Positions 5,092-12,101 of a stretch of DNA of 13,921 nucleotides are shown piece after piece (position 1 is the first letter of the stretch; the number at the start of each line of letters is the position of its first letter). The notes under the pieces are model-generated. The model worked only from the letters and a program-made list of their open reading frames with translations. It made no database searches and was not told the DNA's origin. This DNA is from SCGC-AG-212-J23 sp035762345 (GTDB lineage Bacteria > Pseudomonadota > Gammaproteobacteria > Burkholderiales > SG8-39): assembly GCA_035762345.1 (NCBI GenBank), contig DASTPE010000108.1, forward strand, positions 1-13,921, in the 5' to 3' direction. Made by a program: the position numbers and the translations under genes.

Positions 5092-8076
5092 ATGCGCGCC
5101 CCGCAGCAAGACGCAGACCGCCGCCCGGTGACAGTGCTATTCGCCGATCTCTCCGGGTTCACCGCTCTTGCCGAGCGGCTTGATCCCGAAGACGTGCGCG
5201 CCCTGCAAACCGACCTCTTCGACACGCTGCGCGGCGCGCTCGAGCCGCTCGGCGCGTTTATCGAGAAGTTCGTCGGCGACGCGGTCGTGGCGGTGTTCGG
5301 CGCGCCGCAGGCGCATGAGGATGACCCCGGGCGTGCGATGCGGGCAGCCCTCGAGATGCACAGGCGCGCCGCGGCGCTCAGCAGGCGCTGGGAGCGCAAG
5401 CTGGGAAGCGGGCTCGCGCTGCACATCGGCGTGAACACCGGGCGCGTCGTGGCGGGACGACTGGGCTCAGATCCGCAGGCGAGCTACGCCGTCACGGGCG
5501 ATGCGGTGAACACTGCGGCGCGGCTTCAGTCCGCGGCGCAGGCGGGCGAAACGCTGGTGAGCCGCGCGACTTACCTTCTGGCGCAGCACGCGTTCACCTT
5601 CGCGCCCGCAGGCGAGCTTTCGCTCAAGGGCAAATCCGAGCCCCTTGCGGCATACCGCCTCCTCGGAGCGGCGGACGCGCCGCGGCCGGCGCGCGGGCTG
5701 GAATCGCTTGGCTTCGCCGCGCCGCTCGTTGGTCGCGACGCCGAGCTTGCGCAGATGCGCGCCGCGTTCCGGGGCGCTCTCTCGGGACGAGCGCAAGTGC
5801 TCGGCATTCGCGGCGACCCCGGCAATGGCAAGTCGCGCCTGGTCGCCGAATTTCTGGCGCAGCTGCGGCCCTTGGACGGCCAAACGGTAACGCTGCGTCG
5901 CGCCGCCTGTTCCTCGCTCGGCGAGCCGCCTTACGGGGTCATGGCGCAGTTCTTCCGCGAAGGCTACGGCGTGGACCCCGCCGATACGCTCGAGACGGCG
6001 CAGCGCAAGATCGAGGACGGTCTGCGCGCACTTGGCGCCAAGGAGGATGAAGCGCTCGGCGTTGCGCCCATCGTGGGCTACGTGCTCGGCATCGCGGCCG
6101 GCGAGGCCGCACGCGAGATCGAGCCCGAGCGACTCAGCCGCCAGATTCTCCATATGTTGCGGATCGCGCTCGAGCGCCGGCTCTCGCAAGGTACCCTTCT
6201 CCTGGTCGTCGAGGACCTGCAGTGGGCGGATACGGCTTCGCTCGAAGGCCTGAGCATGCTTGCCGACTGGCTCGCGGACCGGCCGCTCATGCTGCTCGCC
6301 ACCTACCGCTCGCCGTTTGAAGGGATCGAAGGCACGCGCGCCGCGCACGGCGAGATCAAGCTCGGGCCGCTTCCCGCGCCTGAGACGGACAACCTGCTGC
6401 GGACCTTTTTCGGCCAGATGCTGCCCGAAGGCCTGCATCGCCAGCTCGTGGAGCGCTCCGGCGGCAACCCCTTCTACCTCGAAGAGCTGGTGCGTGGGTT
6501 GATCGCGCGCGGCGCGCTGGCGCGCGAGGACGGCCGGTGGAAAAGCACCGCCGAGCCTGCCATGCTCGATATCCCAGCGACCATCGAGGGGCTGCTTCTC
6601 TCGCGCATCGACCGGCTTGAGCCTGAGGTACGCGCGACGCTGCAGGAAGCCTCGGTGCTCGGCCCGGTGTTCGAAGCCGACCTGCTCGCGCGCGTCGGTG
6701 GTCGGGCTCGGATGCTGGACGCGCTGTGCGAGGCAGGCTTGCTGGAAAGTTGCGGCACCGGCACCTACGCCTTCATTCACGCACTTCTGCACGACGTGGT
6801 CTACCAGAACCTGCTTCAGCGCAGGCGCGCCGAGCTCCACGGGCGCGCGGGGGCCGAGCTCGAGCGGCTCCACGGCACGCATCCGCAGCGGCTCGAGGAT
6901 CTTGAGGCCCTCGGTCACCACCTTAGCTTGAGCGAGCACCGCGCCCGGGGCGCGCGCTACCTCATCGCCGCTGGCGATTGGGCGCGCGGGATCTACGCCA
7001 ATGAGGACGCCGTACGACACTACCGCCGCGCACTCGCGGCGCTCGAAGGCTGCGAGAACTGCGAGCTCGTGGCGCTCGAAGCGCACGAGAGGCTCGGCGA
7101 CCTGCTCGGCCTTACCGGTCAGCGCGCCGAGGCGCTCGTGCACTACGGCCTCGTGCGCGATGGCGCCGTAGAGCGCTCCGAGCGCATCGCGCAAGCGCGG
7201 CTTTGCCGCAAGATCGGGGCATTGCACTGGGACGCGGGCGAGCGCGAGCAAGGGCTGGCGTCGTTCCAGGAAGGTCTCGCCCTCCTGCAAAGCGAAGGAG
7301 AACCAATCGAGCGTGCCCATCTCTACCAGGAAATGGGAAGGCTCGCGTTCCGCAGCGGCGATAACCGTGGCGCGCTGAACTGGGCCGAGCGCGCCCTCGC
7401 CGAGGCACGCAGCTCGCGGGCCGACGGCGAGGCCGCCGGCGCAGTGGCGCAGGCGCTGAACACCCTCGGCGTTGCCATGGCTCGCCTGGGCCGCGAGCGC
7501 GAGGCGGTCGGACACATCGAGCAGAGCGTCGGCACCGCGCTCGAGCGCGGCATGCTGCAGGCTGCGTGCCGCAGCTACGCCAATCTCGGCGTGCTCTATG
7601 CAAGCCTTGACCCCGGACGCGCCATTCAGACCTGTCTGACCGGCTTGGAGACCGCCAAGAAGATTGGCGACCTCGGGTTCCAGTCGCGCCTCTACGCCAA
7701 CCTGGCGGTCGCGTATTGCGCGCTCACGGACCGTTGCGACGTCGACGGCCTACGCGCCGCGGAAGAGGCCATCGCGCTCGACCGCAAGCTCGGCCAGCTC
7801 GACCACCTCGCCGTGCCGCTTATCGTGCTCGGCCAGATCCATCAGTGCCACGGCGAGCCCCAGAAGGCGCTCGAGTACTACCGCGAGGCGCTCGCGCTCG
7901 CCGAGGAGATTCGTGAACCGCAGCTCCTTTTCCCCTGCTACGACGGCCTCGCGACGCTCTTCCTCGACCTCGGCGACGCCGGCGAAGCGGAGCGCTATCT
8001 CATCAAAGCGGCCGCAGTGGCCGAGCGCGCCGGCCTCGACCGCGATTCGCTTGTTGTGCTGCCCTTCCTTTGCTAG
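5092..8076 (+). CDS. Class III adenylate/guanylate cyclase - AAA ATPase - TPR signalling protein
   Basis: A 994-residue, apparently cytosolic multidomain protein. Residues 10-192 are a class III cyclase homology domain: metal Asp19 (FADLSGFT), Lys59 and metal Asp63 (EKFVGDAVVAVFG), and transition-state Asn140 and Arg144 (VTGDAVNTAARL). The base-recognising Asp that often precedes this motif is Ser131 here (SYAVTGD). Residues about 212-500 are an AAA/STAND-like ATPase with Walker A GDPGNGKS (241-248) and Walker B LLLVVEDLQWAD (369-380). Residues about 640-985 are repeated helical TPR units (for example ALEYYREALALAEE). It lacks a C-terminal LuxR-type helix-turn-helix, so it is not a MalT-like DNA binder; it more likely makes a cyclic nucleotide in response to a protein or small ligand bound by the TPR region. 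The ATG at 5092 has no clear ribosome site. It is the first gene after a 152-bp gap and is followed directly by the redoxin. Confidence 0.9.
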   Translation: MRAPQQDADRRPVTVLFADLSGFTALAERLDPEDVRALQTDLFDTLRGALEPLGAFIEKFVGDAVVAVFGAPQAHEDDPGRAMRAALEMHRRAAALSRRWERKLGSGLALHIGVNTGRVVAGRLGSDPQASYAVTGDAVNTAARLQSAAQAGETLVSRATYLLAQHAFTFAPAGELSLKGKSEPLAAYRLLGAADAPRPARGLESLGFAAPLVGRDAELAQMRAAFRGALSGRAQVLGIRGDPGNGKSRLVAEFLAQLRPLDGQTVTLRRAACSSLGEPPYGVMAQFFREGYGVDPADTLETAQRKIEDGLRALGAKEDEALGVAPIVGYVLGIAAGEAAREIEPERLSRQILHMLRIALERRLSQGTLLLVVEDLQWADTASLEGLSMLADWLADRPLMLLATYRSPFEGIEGTRAAHGEIKLGPLPAPETDNLLRTFFGQMLPEGLHRQLVERSGGNPFYLEELVRGLIARGALAREDGRWKSTAEPAMLDIPATIEGLLLSRIDRLEPEVRATLQEASVLGPVFEADLLARVGGRARMLDALCEAGLLESCGTGTYAFIHALLHDVVYQNLLQRRRAELHGRAGAELERLHGTHPQRLEDLEALGHHLSLSEHRARGARYLIAAGDWARGIYANEDAVRHYRRALAALEGCENCELVALEAHERLGDLLGLTGQRAEALVHYGLVRDGAVERSERIAQARLCRKIGALHWDAGEREQGLASFQEGLALLQSEGEPIERAHLYQEMGRLAFRSGDNRGALNWAERALAEARSSRADGEAAGAVAQALNTLGVAMARLGREREAVGHIEQSVGTALERGMLQAACRSYANLGVLYASLDPGRAIQTCLTGLETAKKIGDLGFQSRLYANLAVAYCALTDRCDVDGLRAAEEAIALDRKLGQLDHLAVPLIVLGQIHQCHGEPQKALEYYREALALAEEIREPQLLFPCYDGLATLFLDLGDAGEAERYLIKAAAVAERAGLDRDSLVVLPFLC

Positions 8077-8085
8077 GAGTAAGAA

Positions 8086-8715
8086 ATGATCGGAAAACCT
8101 GCCCCCGACTTCACCCTCCCGGCGGTGCACCGCGAAGGGAATATCTCGCTTGCCGACTACCGCGGCAAGCCGGTGCTGCTCGCCATCTTCGCCGGCCTCT
8201 ACTGCCCGTTCTGCCGGCGCAACATCGCGCAACTCGGCGGCACCCAAGAGAAGCTGCGTGAGGTAGGCGTGGAGGCCCTTGGCGTGGTAGCCACCGGGCT
8301 CGACAACGCGCGTCTCTACTTCAAGTATCGTCCCGCCCGCGTGCCGCTCGTCGCCGACCCGGACCTCGTCACCCACCGCGCCTACGCGCTGCCGCGCATG
8401 CAGATGAGCGAAGCTCTTGCGAAAGCGCTCGAGACCGTGCCCGTCGATCCGCTCGGCAATCTCCCCGCGCCCATGCCGCTTGCCCAGCTCGGCCCCATGC
8501 TCGACCGCGCCGACGGCTTCGAGCGCACCCCGGCCGACCTGCGCGACGTCGAGCGCCAGTTCCCTCAACTCAAAGGCCAGTTCCTCATTGATGGCGAGGG
8601 CATCGTGCGCTGGGCCAACGTCGAGTGCAGCAACGAAGGCATCACCGGCGTCGGCAAATTCCCTAGCGATGACGAGCTCGTCGCCGCCGCGAGGCGTATC
8701 GGCGAGCTACCGTAG
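8086..8715 (+). CDS. AhpC/TSA-type redoxin with CPFC motif
   Basis: A 209-residue thioredoxin-fold protein of the peroxiredoxin/redoxin group. It begins with the family hallmark PAPDFTLP, followed by LADYRGKPVLLAIFAGLYC. The active-site motif is Cys40-Pro-Phe-Cys43 (LYCPFCRRN), which is more like a glutaredoxin or TlpA-type CxxC than the single peroxidatic Cys of ordinary AhpC. A third Cys lies near residue 183 (VECSNEG). An insertion of about 50 residues (MQMSEALAKAL to DRADGFER) separates the N-terminal half from the C-terminal QFLIDGEGIVRWANVE strands. There is no signal peptide, so it is probably a cytosolic thiol oxidoreductase or peroxidase. The AGGAG at 8075-8079 overlaps the cyclase stop and lies 6 bases before ATG 8086, so the two genes are probably co-translated. 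Confidence 0.82.
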   Translation: MIGKPAPDFTLPAVHREGNISLADYRGKPVLLAIFAGLYCPFCRRNIAQLGGTQEKLREVGVEALGVVATGLDNARLYFKYRPARVPLVADPDLVTHRAYALPRMQMSEALAKALETVPVDPLGNLPAPMPLAQLGPMLDRADGFERTPADLRDVERQFPQLKGQFLIDGEGIVRWANVECSNEGITGVGKFPSDDELVAAARRIGELP

Positions 8716-8735
8716 ATGTCGAAAGCCAAAGAAGC

Positions 8736-9521
8736 TCATTGCCGCGACTCGCTCCGAATCAAATCCCAGATGTAATTCCGGTACTCGTGGCACTGTAGGG
8801 ACTTCTTGATTTCAAGGCTTCGAGGCCGGGCAAGCTCGATCTTCACCTCCTCCCGGATGCGCCCGGGACGAGCGGTGAGGACGACGACGCGGTCGCCGAG
8901 GTAGACGGCTTCGTCGATGTCGTGGGTGACGAAGACGATGGTCTTGCCGGTGCGCTCCCACAGTCGCGTGAGCTCTTCCTGCATGGTTTCGCGCGTCTGG
9001 GCGTCGAGGGCACCGAAGGGCTCGTCCATCAGCAGGACTTCGGGATTGAAGGCGAGGACGCGCGCGAGCGCGACGCGCTGCTTCATGCCGCCGGAGAGCT
9101 CAGCGGGGTAATGATTGCGGAACTCCGTGAGGCCGATCATCGCGAGGTAGGCATCGACCGTTTCGGCGATTTGCTCTTTCTTGAAGCCCTGGGCTTCGAG
9201 CCCCCAGGCGACGTTGCCCGCGACTGTCTTCCAGGGAAAGAGCGCGAACTCCTGAAACATCACGCCGCGATCGGGGCCGGGGCCGTTGACGTGCCGACCG
9301 TACACGCGGATCTCGCCCGACTCCCCCTTGATGAAGCCGCCCATGATGTGAAGCAGCGTGCTCTTGCCGCAGCCGCTCGGGCCGATGACGGTAACGAACT
9401 CGCCGTCGCGAACCGCGAAGCGCTCGACATCGAGGACGGCGAGGCTGCGCCCGTCCTTGGTATACGCCTTGCGGACGGCGGTGGCTTCTAAAGCTATTTC
9501 TTCTCGGGCTTCGTCGCCCAT
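8736..9521 (-). CDS. ABC transporter ATP-binding protein (SsuB/TauB type)
   Basis: A 261-residue ATPase subunit with every core motif intact: Walker A GPSGCGKST (47-55), Q-loop Gln90 (VMFQEFALFPW), signature LSGGMKQR (142-149), Walker B VLLMDE (162-167), D-loop ALD and H-loop His200 (FVTHD). The Q-loop and signature wording is that of the nitrate/sulfonate/taurine importer group, the same group as the two permeases at 2477-3960, which lack an ATPase gene of their own; pairing is therefore likely but not proven. It is the last gene of the minus-strand operon. Its only plausible start, ATG at 9519-9521, lies within the end of the VOC gene (28-bp overlap), so its translation may depend on its neighbour. 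It converges with the redoxin gene, with a 20-bp gap. Confidence 0.92.
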   Translation of the reverse strand: MGDEAREEIALEATAVRKAYTKDGRSLAVLDVERFAVRDGEFVTVIGPSGCGKSTLLHIMGGFIKGESGEIRVYGRHVNGPGPDRGVMFQEFALFPWKTVAGNVAWGLEAQGFKKEQIAETVDAYLAMIGLTEFRNHYPAELSGGMKQRVALARVLAFNPEVLLMDEPFGALDAQTRETMQEELTRLWERTGKTIVFVTHDIDEAVYLGDRVVVLTARPGRIREEVKIELARPRSLEIKKSLQCHEYRNYIWDLIRSESRQ

Positions 9522-9910
9522 CCGTGTCCGGAGAGGTCGAACTTCACGCCGGCGAGCTGGAGCTTCTTCTCGAAGAAGATGGTGTTGCCGGTGAGCTTCG
9601 AAAGGTCCACCGGCGGCGGCGCCTGCGGAACGGCGCCGGCCTGACGGGCGCGCGCTTCGGCGCTTTCGAGATCATCGACATGGACGCCGAAGTGGTCGAG
9701 ACCGTAGCCATCCGGGTAGGGGTTCGGGGTCTCCTTGGTGCGCTTCCAGCAGACGATCGCCAGGTTGATATAGCCGTCGGTCAGGTAGACCTCGCGCGCG
9801 AGATCGCTGTCGCCGCGGGAAACTTCCTCGAGGCCAAGCGCCTTCTTGAAGAGCTCGGCGGTGACGAAAGGATCTTCGGCGGTTATTGCGATGTGACGGA
9901 TCTTTCCCAT
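9494..9910 (-). CDS. VOC (glyoxalase/bleomycin resistance/extradiol dioxygenase) fold protein
   Basis: A 138-residue single-chain member of the vicinal oxygen chelate superfamily. It opens with the usual first strand (MGKIRHIAI, His6), and the second half begins YGLDHFGVHVDDLESA (His73, His77) and ends near GVKFDLSGHGW (Asp125). His6, His73 and an acidic residue near 125 are plausible metal ligands, so metal-dependent chemistry (isomerase, lyase, or small extradiol-like reaction) is possible; length and lack of duplication argue against a full-size extradiol dioxygenase. The start ATG at 9908-9910 has AGGATGAG upstream, which overlaps the stop of the FAD monooxygenase (4-bp gap). The operon position suggests action on a product of the preceding enzymes, but the reaction cannot be assigned. 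Confidence 0.82.
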   Translation of the reverse strand: MGKIRHIAITAEDPFVTAELFKKALGLEEVSRGDSDLAREVYLTDGYINLAIVCWKRTKETPNPYPDGYGLDHFGVHVDDLESAEARARQAGAVPQAPPPVDLSKLTGNTIFFEKKLQLAGVKFDLSGHGWATKPEKK

Positions 9911-9914
9911 GGTC

Positions 9915-11003
9915 TCATCCTGAGTATGCGAGCAGCCGCTCGAGCTCTGCGAGCGAGCGCTCGACGTCGCGGCCGTCGCGCTCGACGCGGCGGTTGCGCA
10001 GCCAGCACGTCACGGGGTTCGAGCGCTGCCCGTCGTAGCCGACCTCGCGCGAGACGCGCACCACCGTCTCGACGCGCGGCTTGCGCCGCCGGACGTAGTT
10101 TGCCAGAGCGCGCTCGATAAAGGCGCCGCTCGCGAGCTCTTCGGCGAGCACCGCGGCATCCTCCATCGCCATGCCGGCACCCTGGCCGATGTTGGGCGTC
10201 ATGGCGTGCGCCGCGTCGCCCAGCAGAACCGCTTTTTCGTTGTGCCAGTTCTCCACCCAGAGCTCCTCGATGTCGGTGGTGATGATCGACTGGGATGGGG
10301 GAAGCGCGGCGAACATGCGCCGCAGCGGCTCGTGCGTGAACTGGCGGAAAAATTTCTGGAAATCGAGCGGCGATGGGGCTTCGCGCGCTGAGTTGAAAGT
10401 AGTCCAAACGTAGACGCGCTTCTCCGAGATCGGCACGAGGCCGATGCGCTGGCCGCGGCCGAGGTACTCGTTGAAGCAGCGCACGCCGGCGAGGTTGTCC
10501 ATGACGAGGCGGTGCGAGCGGTAGCCCATGTAGCGCGGCTTGTAGTCGCCGAAGAGATCGCGCCGCACCTGCGAATGGATGCCATCGGCGCCCACCACAA
10601 GATTCGCCTGCAGGGTTTGGGTGTTTCTCATTGAGAAACCAAACGTCACCGTGCCGGGCGGCAGGCTGCGGTACAGAACCTCGAGCAAATGCGCGCGGTG
10701 CGCGAGCGCCCCCTGCGCCAGCTTGCCGCTTTCATAGAGCGGCCGATAGTCGCGCGTGGCGAGGAGCCGCCCGGCCGCGTCGCGCGTCTCGCGCGTGAGG
10801 TAGGGCCACGAATCGCGCCGGACCTCGTCCGCGAGCCCGTTCTTCTCGAGGACGCGCATGGCGTTCGGATTCATGATGATCCCGGCACCGACCGGGTTGA
10901 GCTGCGGTGCCCGCTCGAGAACCGTGGATCGCATTCCGCGCAGTGCCAGCTCGCGAGCGAGCGAAAGCCCGCCGATGCCGCCGCCCACGATCACAATCTT
11001 CAT
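9915..11003 (-). CDS. FAD-dependent aromatic monooxygenase (salicylate/hydroxybenzoate hydroxylase-like)
   Basis: A 362-residue class A flavoprotein monooxygenase. It has the N-terminal dinucleotide fold GGGIGG (7-12) with Glu30 at the end of the second strand for the FAD ribose, the DG motif GADGIHS (138-144), and the GD motif LLGDAAHAMTPNIGQGAG (261-278). The C-terminal PNIGQGAGMAMEDA is characteristic of salicylate 1-hydroxylase and 3-hydroxybenzoate 6-hydroxylase relatives, which use NAD(P)H and O2 to hydroxylate phenolic acids. The region between the substrate-side strand GTVTFGF and QANLVVGADG has only about 9 residues, where relatives usually have about 30, and it coincides with a quasi-palindrome in the DNA. 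It follows the enolase gene after 15 bp. The product could be inactive or altered in specificity if the missing hairpin matters; the frame is intact. Confidence 0.9.
   Translation of the reverse strand: MKIVIVGGGIGGLSLARELALRGMRSTVLERAPQLNPVGAGIIMNPNAMRVLEKNGLADEVRRDSWPYLTRETRDAAGRLLATRDYRPLYESGKLAQGALAHRAHLLEVLYRSLPPGTVTFGFSMRNTQTLQANLVVGADGIHSQVRRDLFGDYKPRYMGYRSHRLVMDNLAGVRCFNEYLGRGQRIGLVPISEKRVYVWTTFNSAREAPSPLDFQKFFRQFTHEPLRRMFAALPPSQSIITTDIEELWVENWHNEKAVLLGDAAHAMTPNIGQGAGMAMEDAAVLAEELASGAFIERALANYVRRRKPRVETVVRVSREVGYDGQRSNPVTCWLRNRRVERDGRDVERSLAELERLLAYSG
10615..10644. repeat. Quasi-palindrome inside the FAD monooxygenase gene
   Basis: GTTTGG (10615-10620) and TTTCTCA (10624-10630) pair with TGAGAAA (10632-10638) and CCAAAC (10639-10644). 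This gives 13 paired bases per arm, with a 3-base bulge (GTG, 10621-10623) and a 1-base centre. It is AT-richer than the surrounding gene and encodes FGFSMRNTQT, the segment where about 20 residues seem to be absent compared with related hydroxylases. Confidence 0.55.
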
Positions 11004-11018
11004 GGTGCTCGCACGCGA

Positions 11019-12098
11019 CTAGGTGCGATAAGGCGCGAGGGCTCGCTCGGCGAAACGCATCCCCGTTCCCGCCGCTTCGGTCGGGCATACCCGGCCGTTC
11101 ACTACCTGCTGCGGCGCTTCGAGGTAGCGGTCGAGCGCAAACGCGTGCTTCTCGAGGTACACCGGGTTGGAAGCGGCGCACAGCAGGTGCGCGCTCAGCT
11201 CGTCGGTATAGTGGCTGCTCGCCCTGAGACCCGCTTGGTTCGCCATTTCAAGCGCGCGCAACGATGCGCTGATGCCGCCGTTCGTCACTGGGTCGACTTG
11301 TACGACCTCCACCGCGCGCTCGTCCACGTAGCGGCGGAATTCGTGCGGCGAGTGCAGGCTCTCGCCCACCGCGATCGGCATCGCGAGCTCGCGCGCAAGG
11401 CGCGCATGGCCCGCCACGTCTTCCGGGATGCTCGGCTCCTCGTACCAGTACAGGCCGAACTGCTCGAGCCGCCGGCCGCGCTCGAGCGCCTCGTCGGCGC
11501 TCCACGCCATGTTCGCGTCGACCATGAGATCGATGCGCTCGCCGACGAGCTTGCGCACCGCCGCTACGCGCGTCTCGTCTTCGCGCGCTTCGCGCTTGCC
11601 GATCTTCACTTTGACTCCCGGCAACCCGCGCGCGAGGAATCCCTCGATTTGCGCCAGAAGCTCGTCCAGGCTCTTCGGCAGGTCTACCCCGGACCCGTAG
11701 GCCGGGATCTCACGTGCCCTTGCCCCGAAGAGCGCATAGAGGGGCTTGCTTTCACGCAGGCCGCGCAGGTCCCAGAGCGCGATGTCGAGCGCCGCGATCG
11801 CGAAGGAGGCGAGGCCGCCGCGTCCCACGTAAAGCAGCCGCCGCCACATAAGGTCCCAGAGTCCCGCGATATCCGAGGCTTCGCGGCCGGCGAGCAGGGG
11901 CGCGAGGTCGTGCTCGATGAGCGCGTGCACGGCGCGTCCGCCGCGGCCGATGGTGTAGGCGTAGCCGTGGCCTTCCAGGCCTCCGGCGCGTACCTTGACG
12001 GTGATCAGCTCCTCGCAGTCGATCGCGCCATGGCCGGCGTCGCCCATCGCCTCGAGCGGCAGCCGAAAATACGCCGACTCGATGGCATCGATGCGCAT
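11019..12098 (-). CDS. Enolase-superfamily enzyme, mandelate racemase / muconate lactonizing group
   Basis: A 359-residue TIM-barrel enzyme that abstracts a proton alpha to a carboxylate using Mg2+. Metal ligands are visible as Asp194 (MVDANMAW), Glu220 (WYEEP) and Glu246 (VGESLH). The catalytic Lys163-x-Lys165 pair is in GVKVKIGK, and the His-Asp dyad is Asp269 (VQVDPVTNGG) with His296 (SSHYTDELSAH); Glu316 is in VYLEK. Each lies exactly one residue before its counterpart in Pseudomonas putida mandelate racemase (164/166, 195, 221, 247, 270, 297, 317), so both general bases of the racemase or acid-sugar dehydratase type are kept. This argues against the muconate cycloisomerase subgroup, which uses a second Lys instead of the His-Asp pair. 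It is the second gene of the operon, 3 bp after the propeller gene; the ATG at 12096-12098 has only a weak ribosome site. The likely substrate is a 2-hydroxy acid or acid sugar. Confidence 0.93.
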   Translation of the reverse strand: MRIDAIESAYFRLPLEAMGDAGHGAIDCEELITVKVRAGGLEGHGYAYTIGRGGRAVHALIEHDLAPLLAGREASDIAGLWDLMWRRLLYVGRGGLASFAIAALDIALWDLRGLRESKPLYALFGARAREIPAYGSGVDLPKSLDELLAQIEGFLARGLPGVKVKIGKREAREDETRVAAVRKLVGERIDLMVDANMAWSADEALERGRRLEQFGLYWYEEPSIPEDVAGHARLARELAMPIAVGESLHSPHEFRRYVDERAVEVVQVDPVTNGGISASLRALEMANQAGLRASSHYTDELSAHLLCAASNPVYLEKHAFALDRYLEAPQQVVNGRVCPTEAAGTGMRFAERALAPYRT

Positions 12099-12101
12099 CG
12101 G

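Noticed and set aside
5467..7515. A 682-codon open frame on the minus strand, opposite the cyclase gene
   Set aside because: It is an antisense shadow caused by high GC and biased third positions; its translation shows no domain, while the plus strand has clear cyclase, ATPase and TPR motifs.
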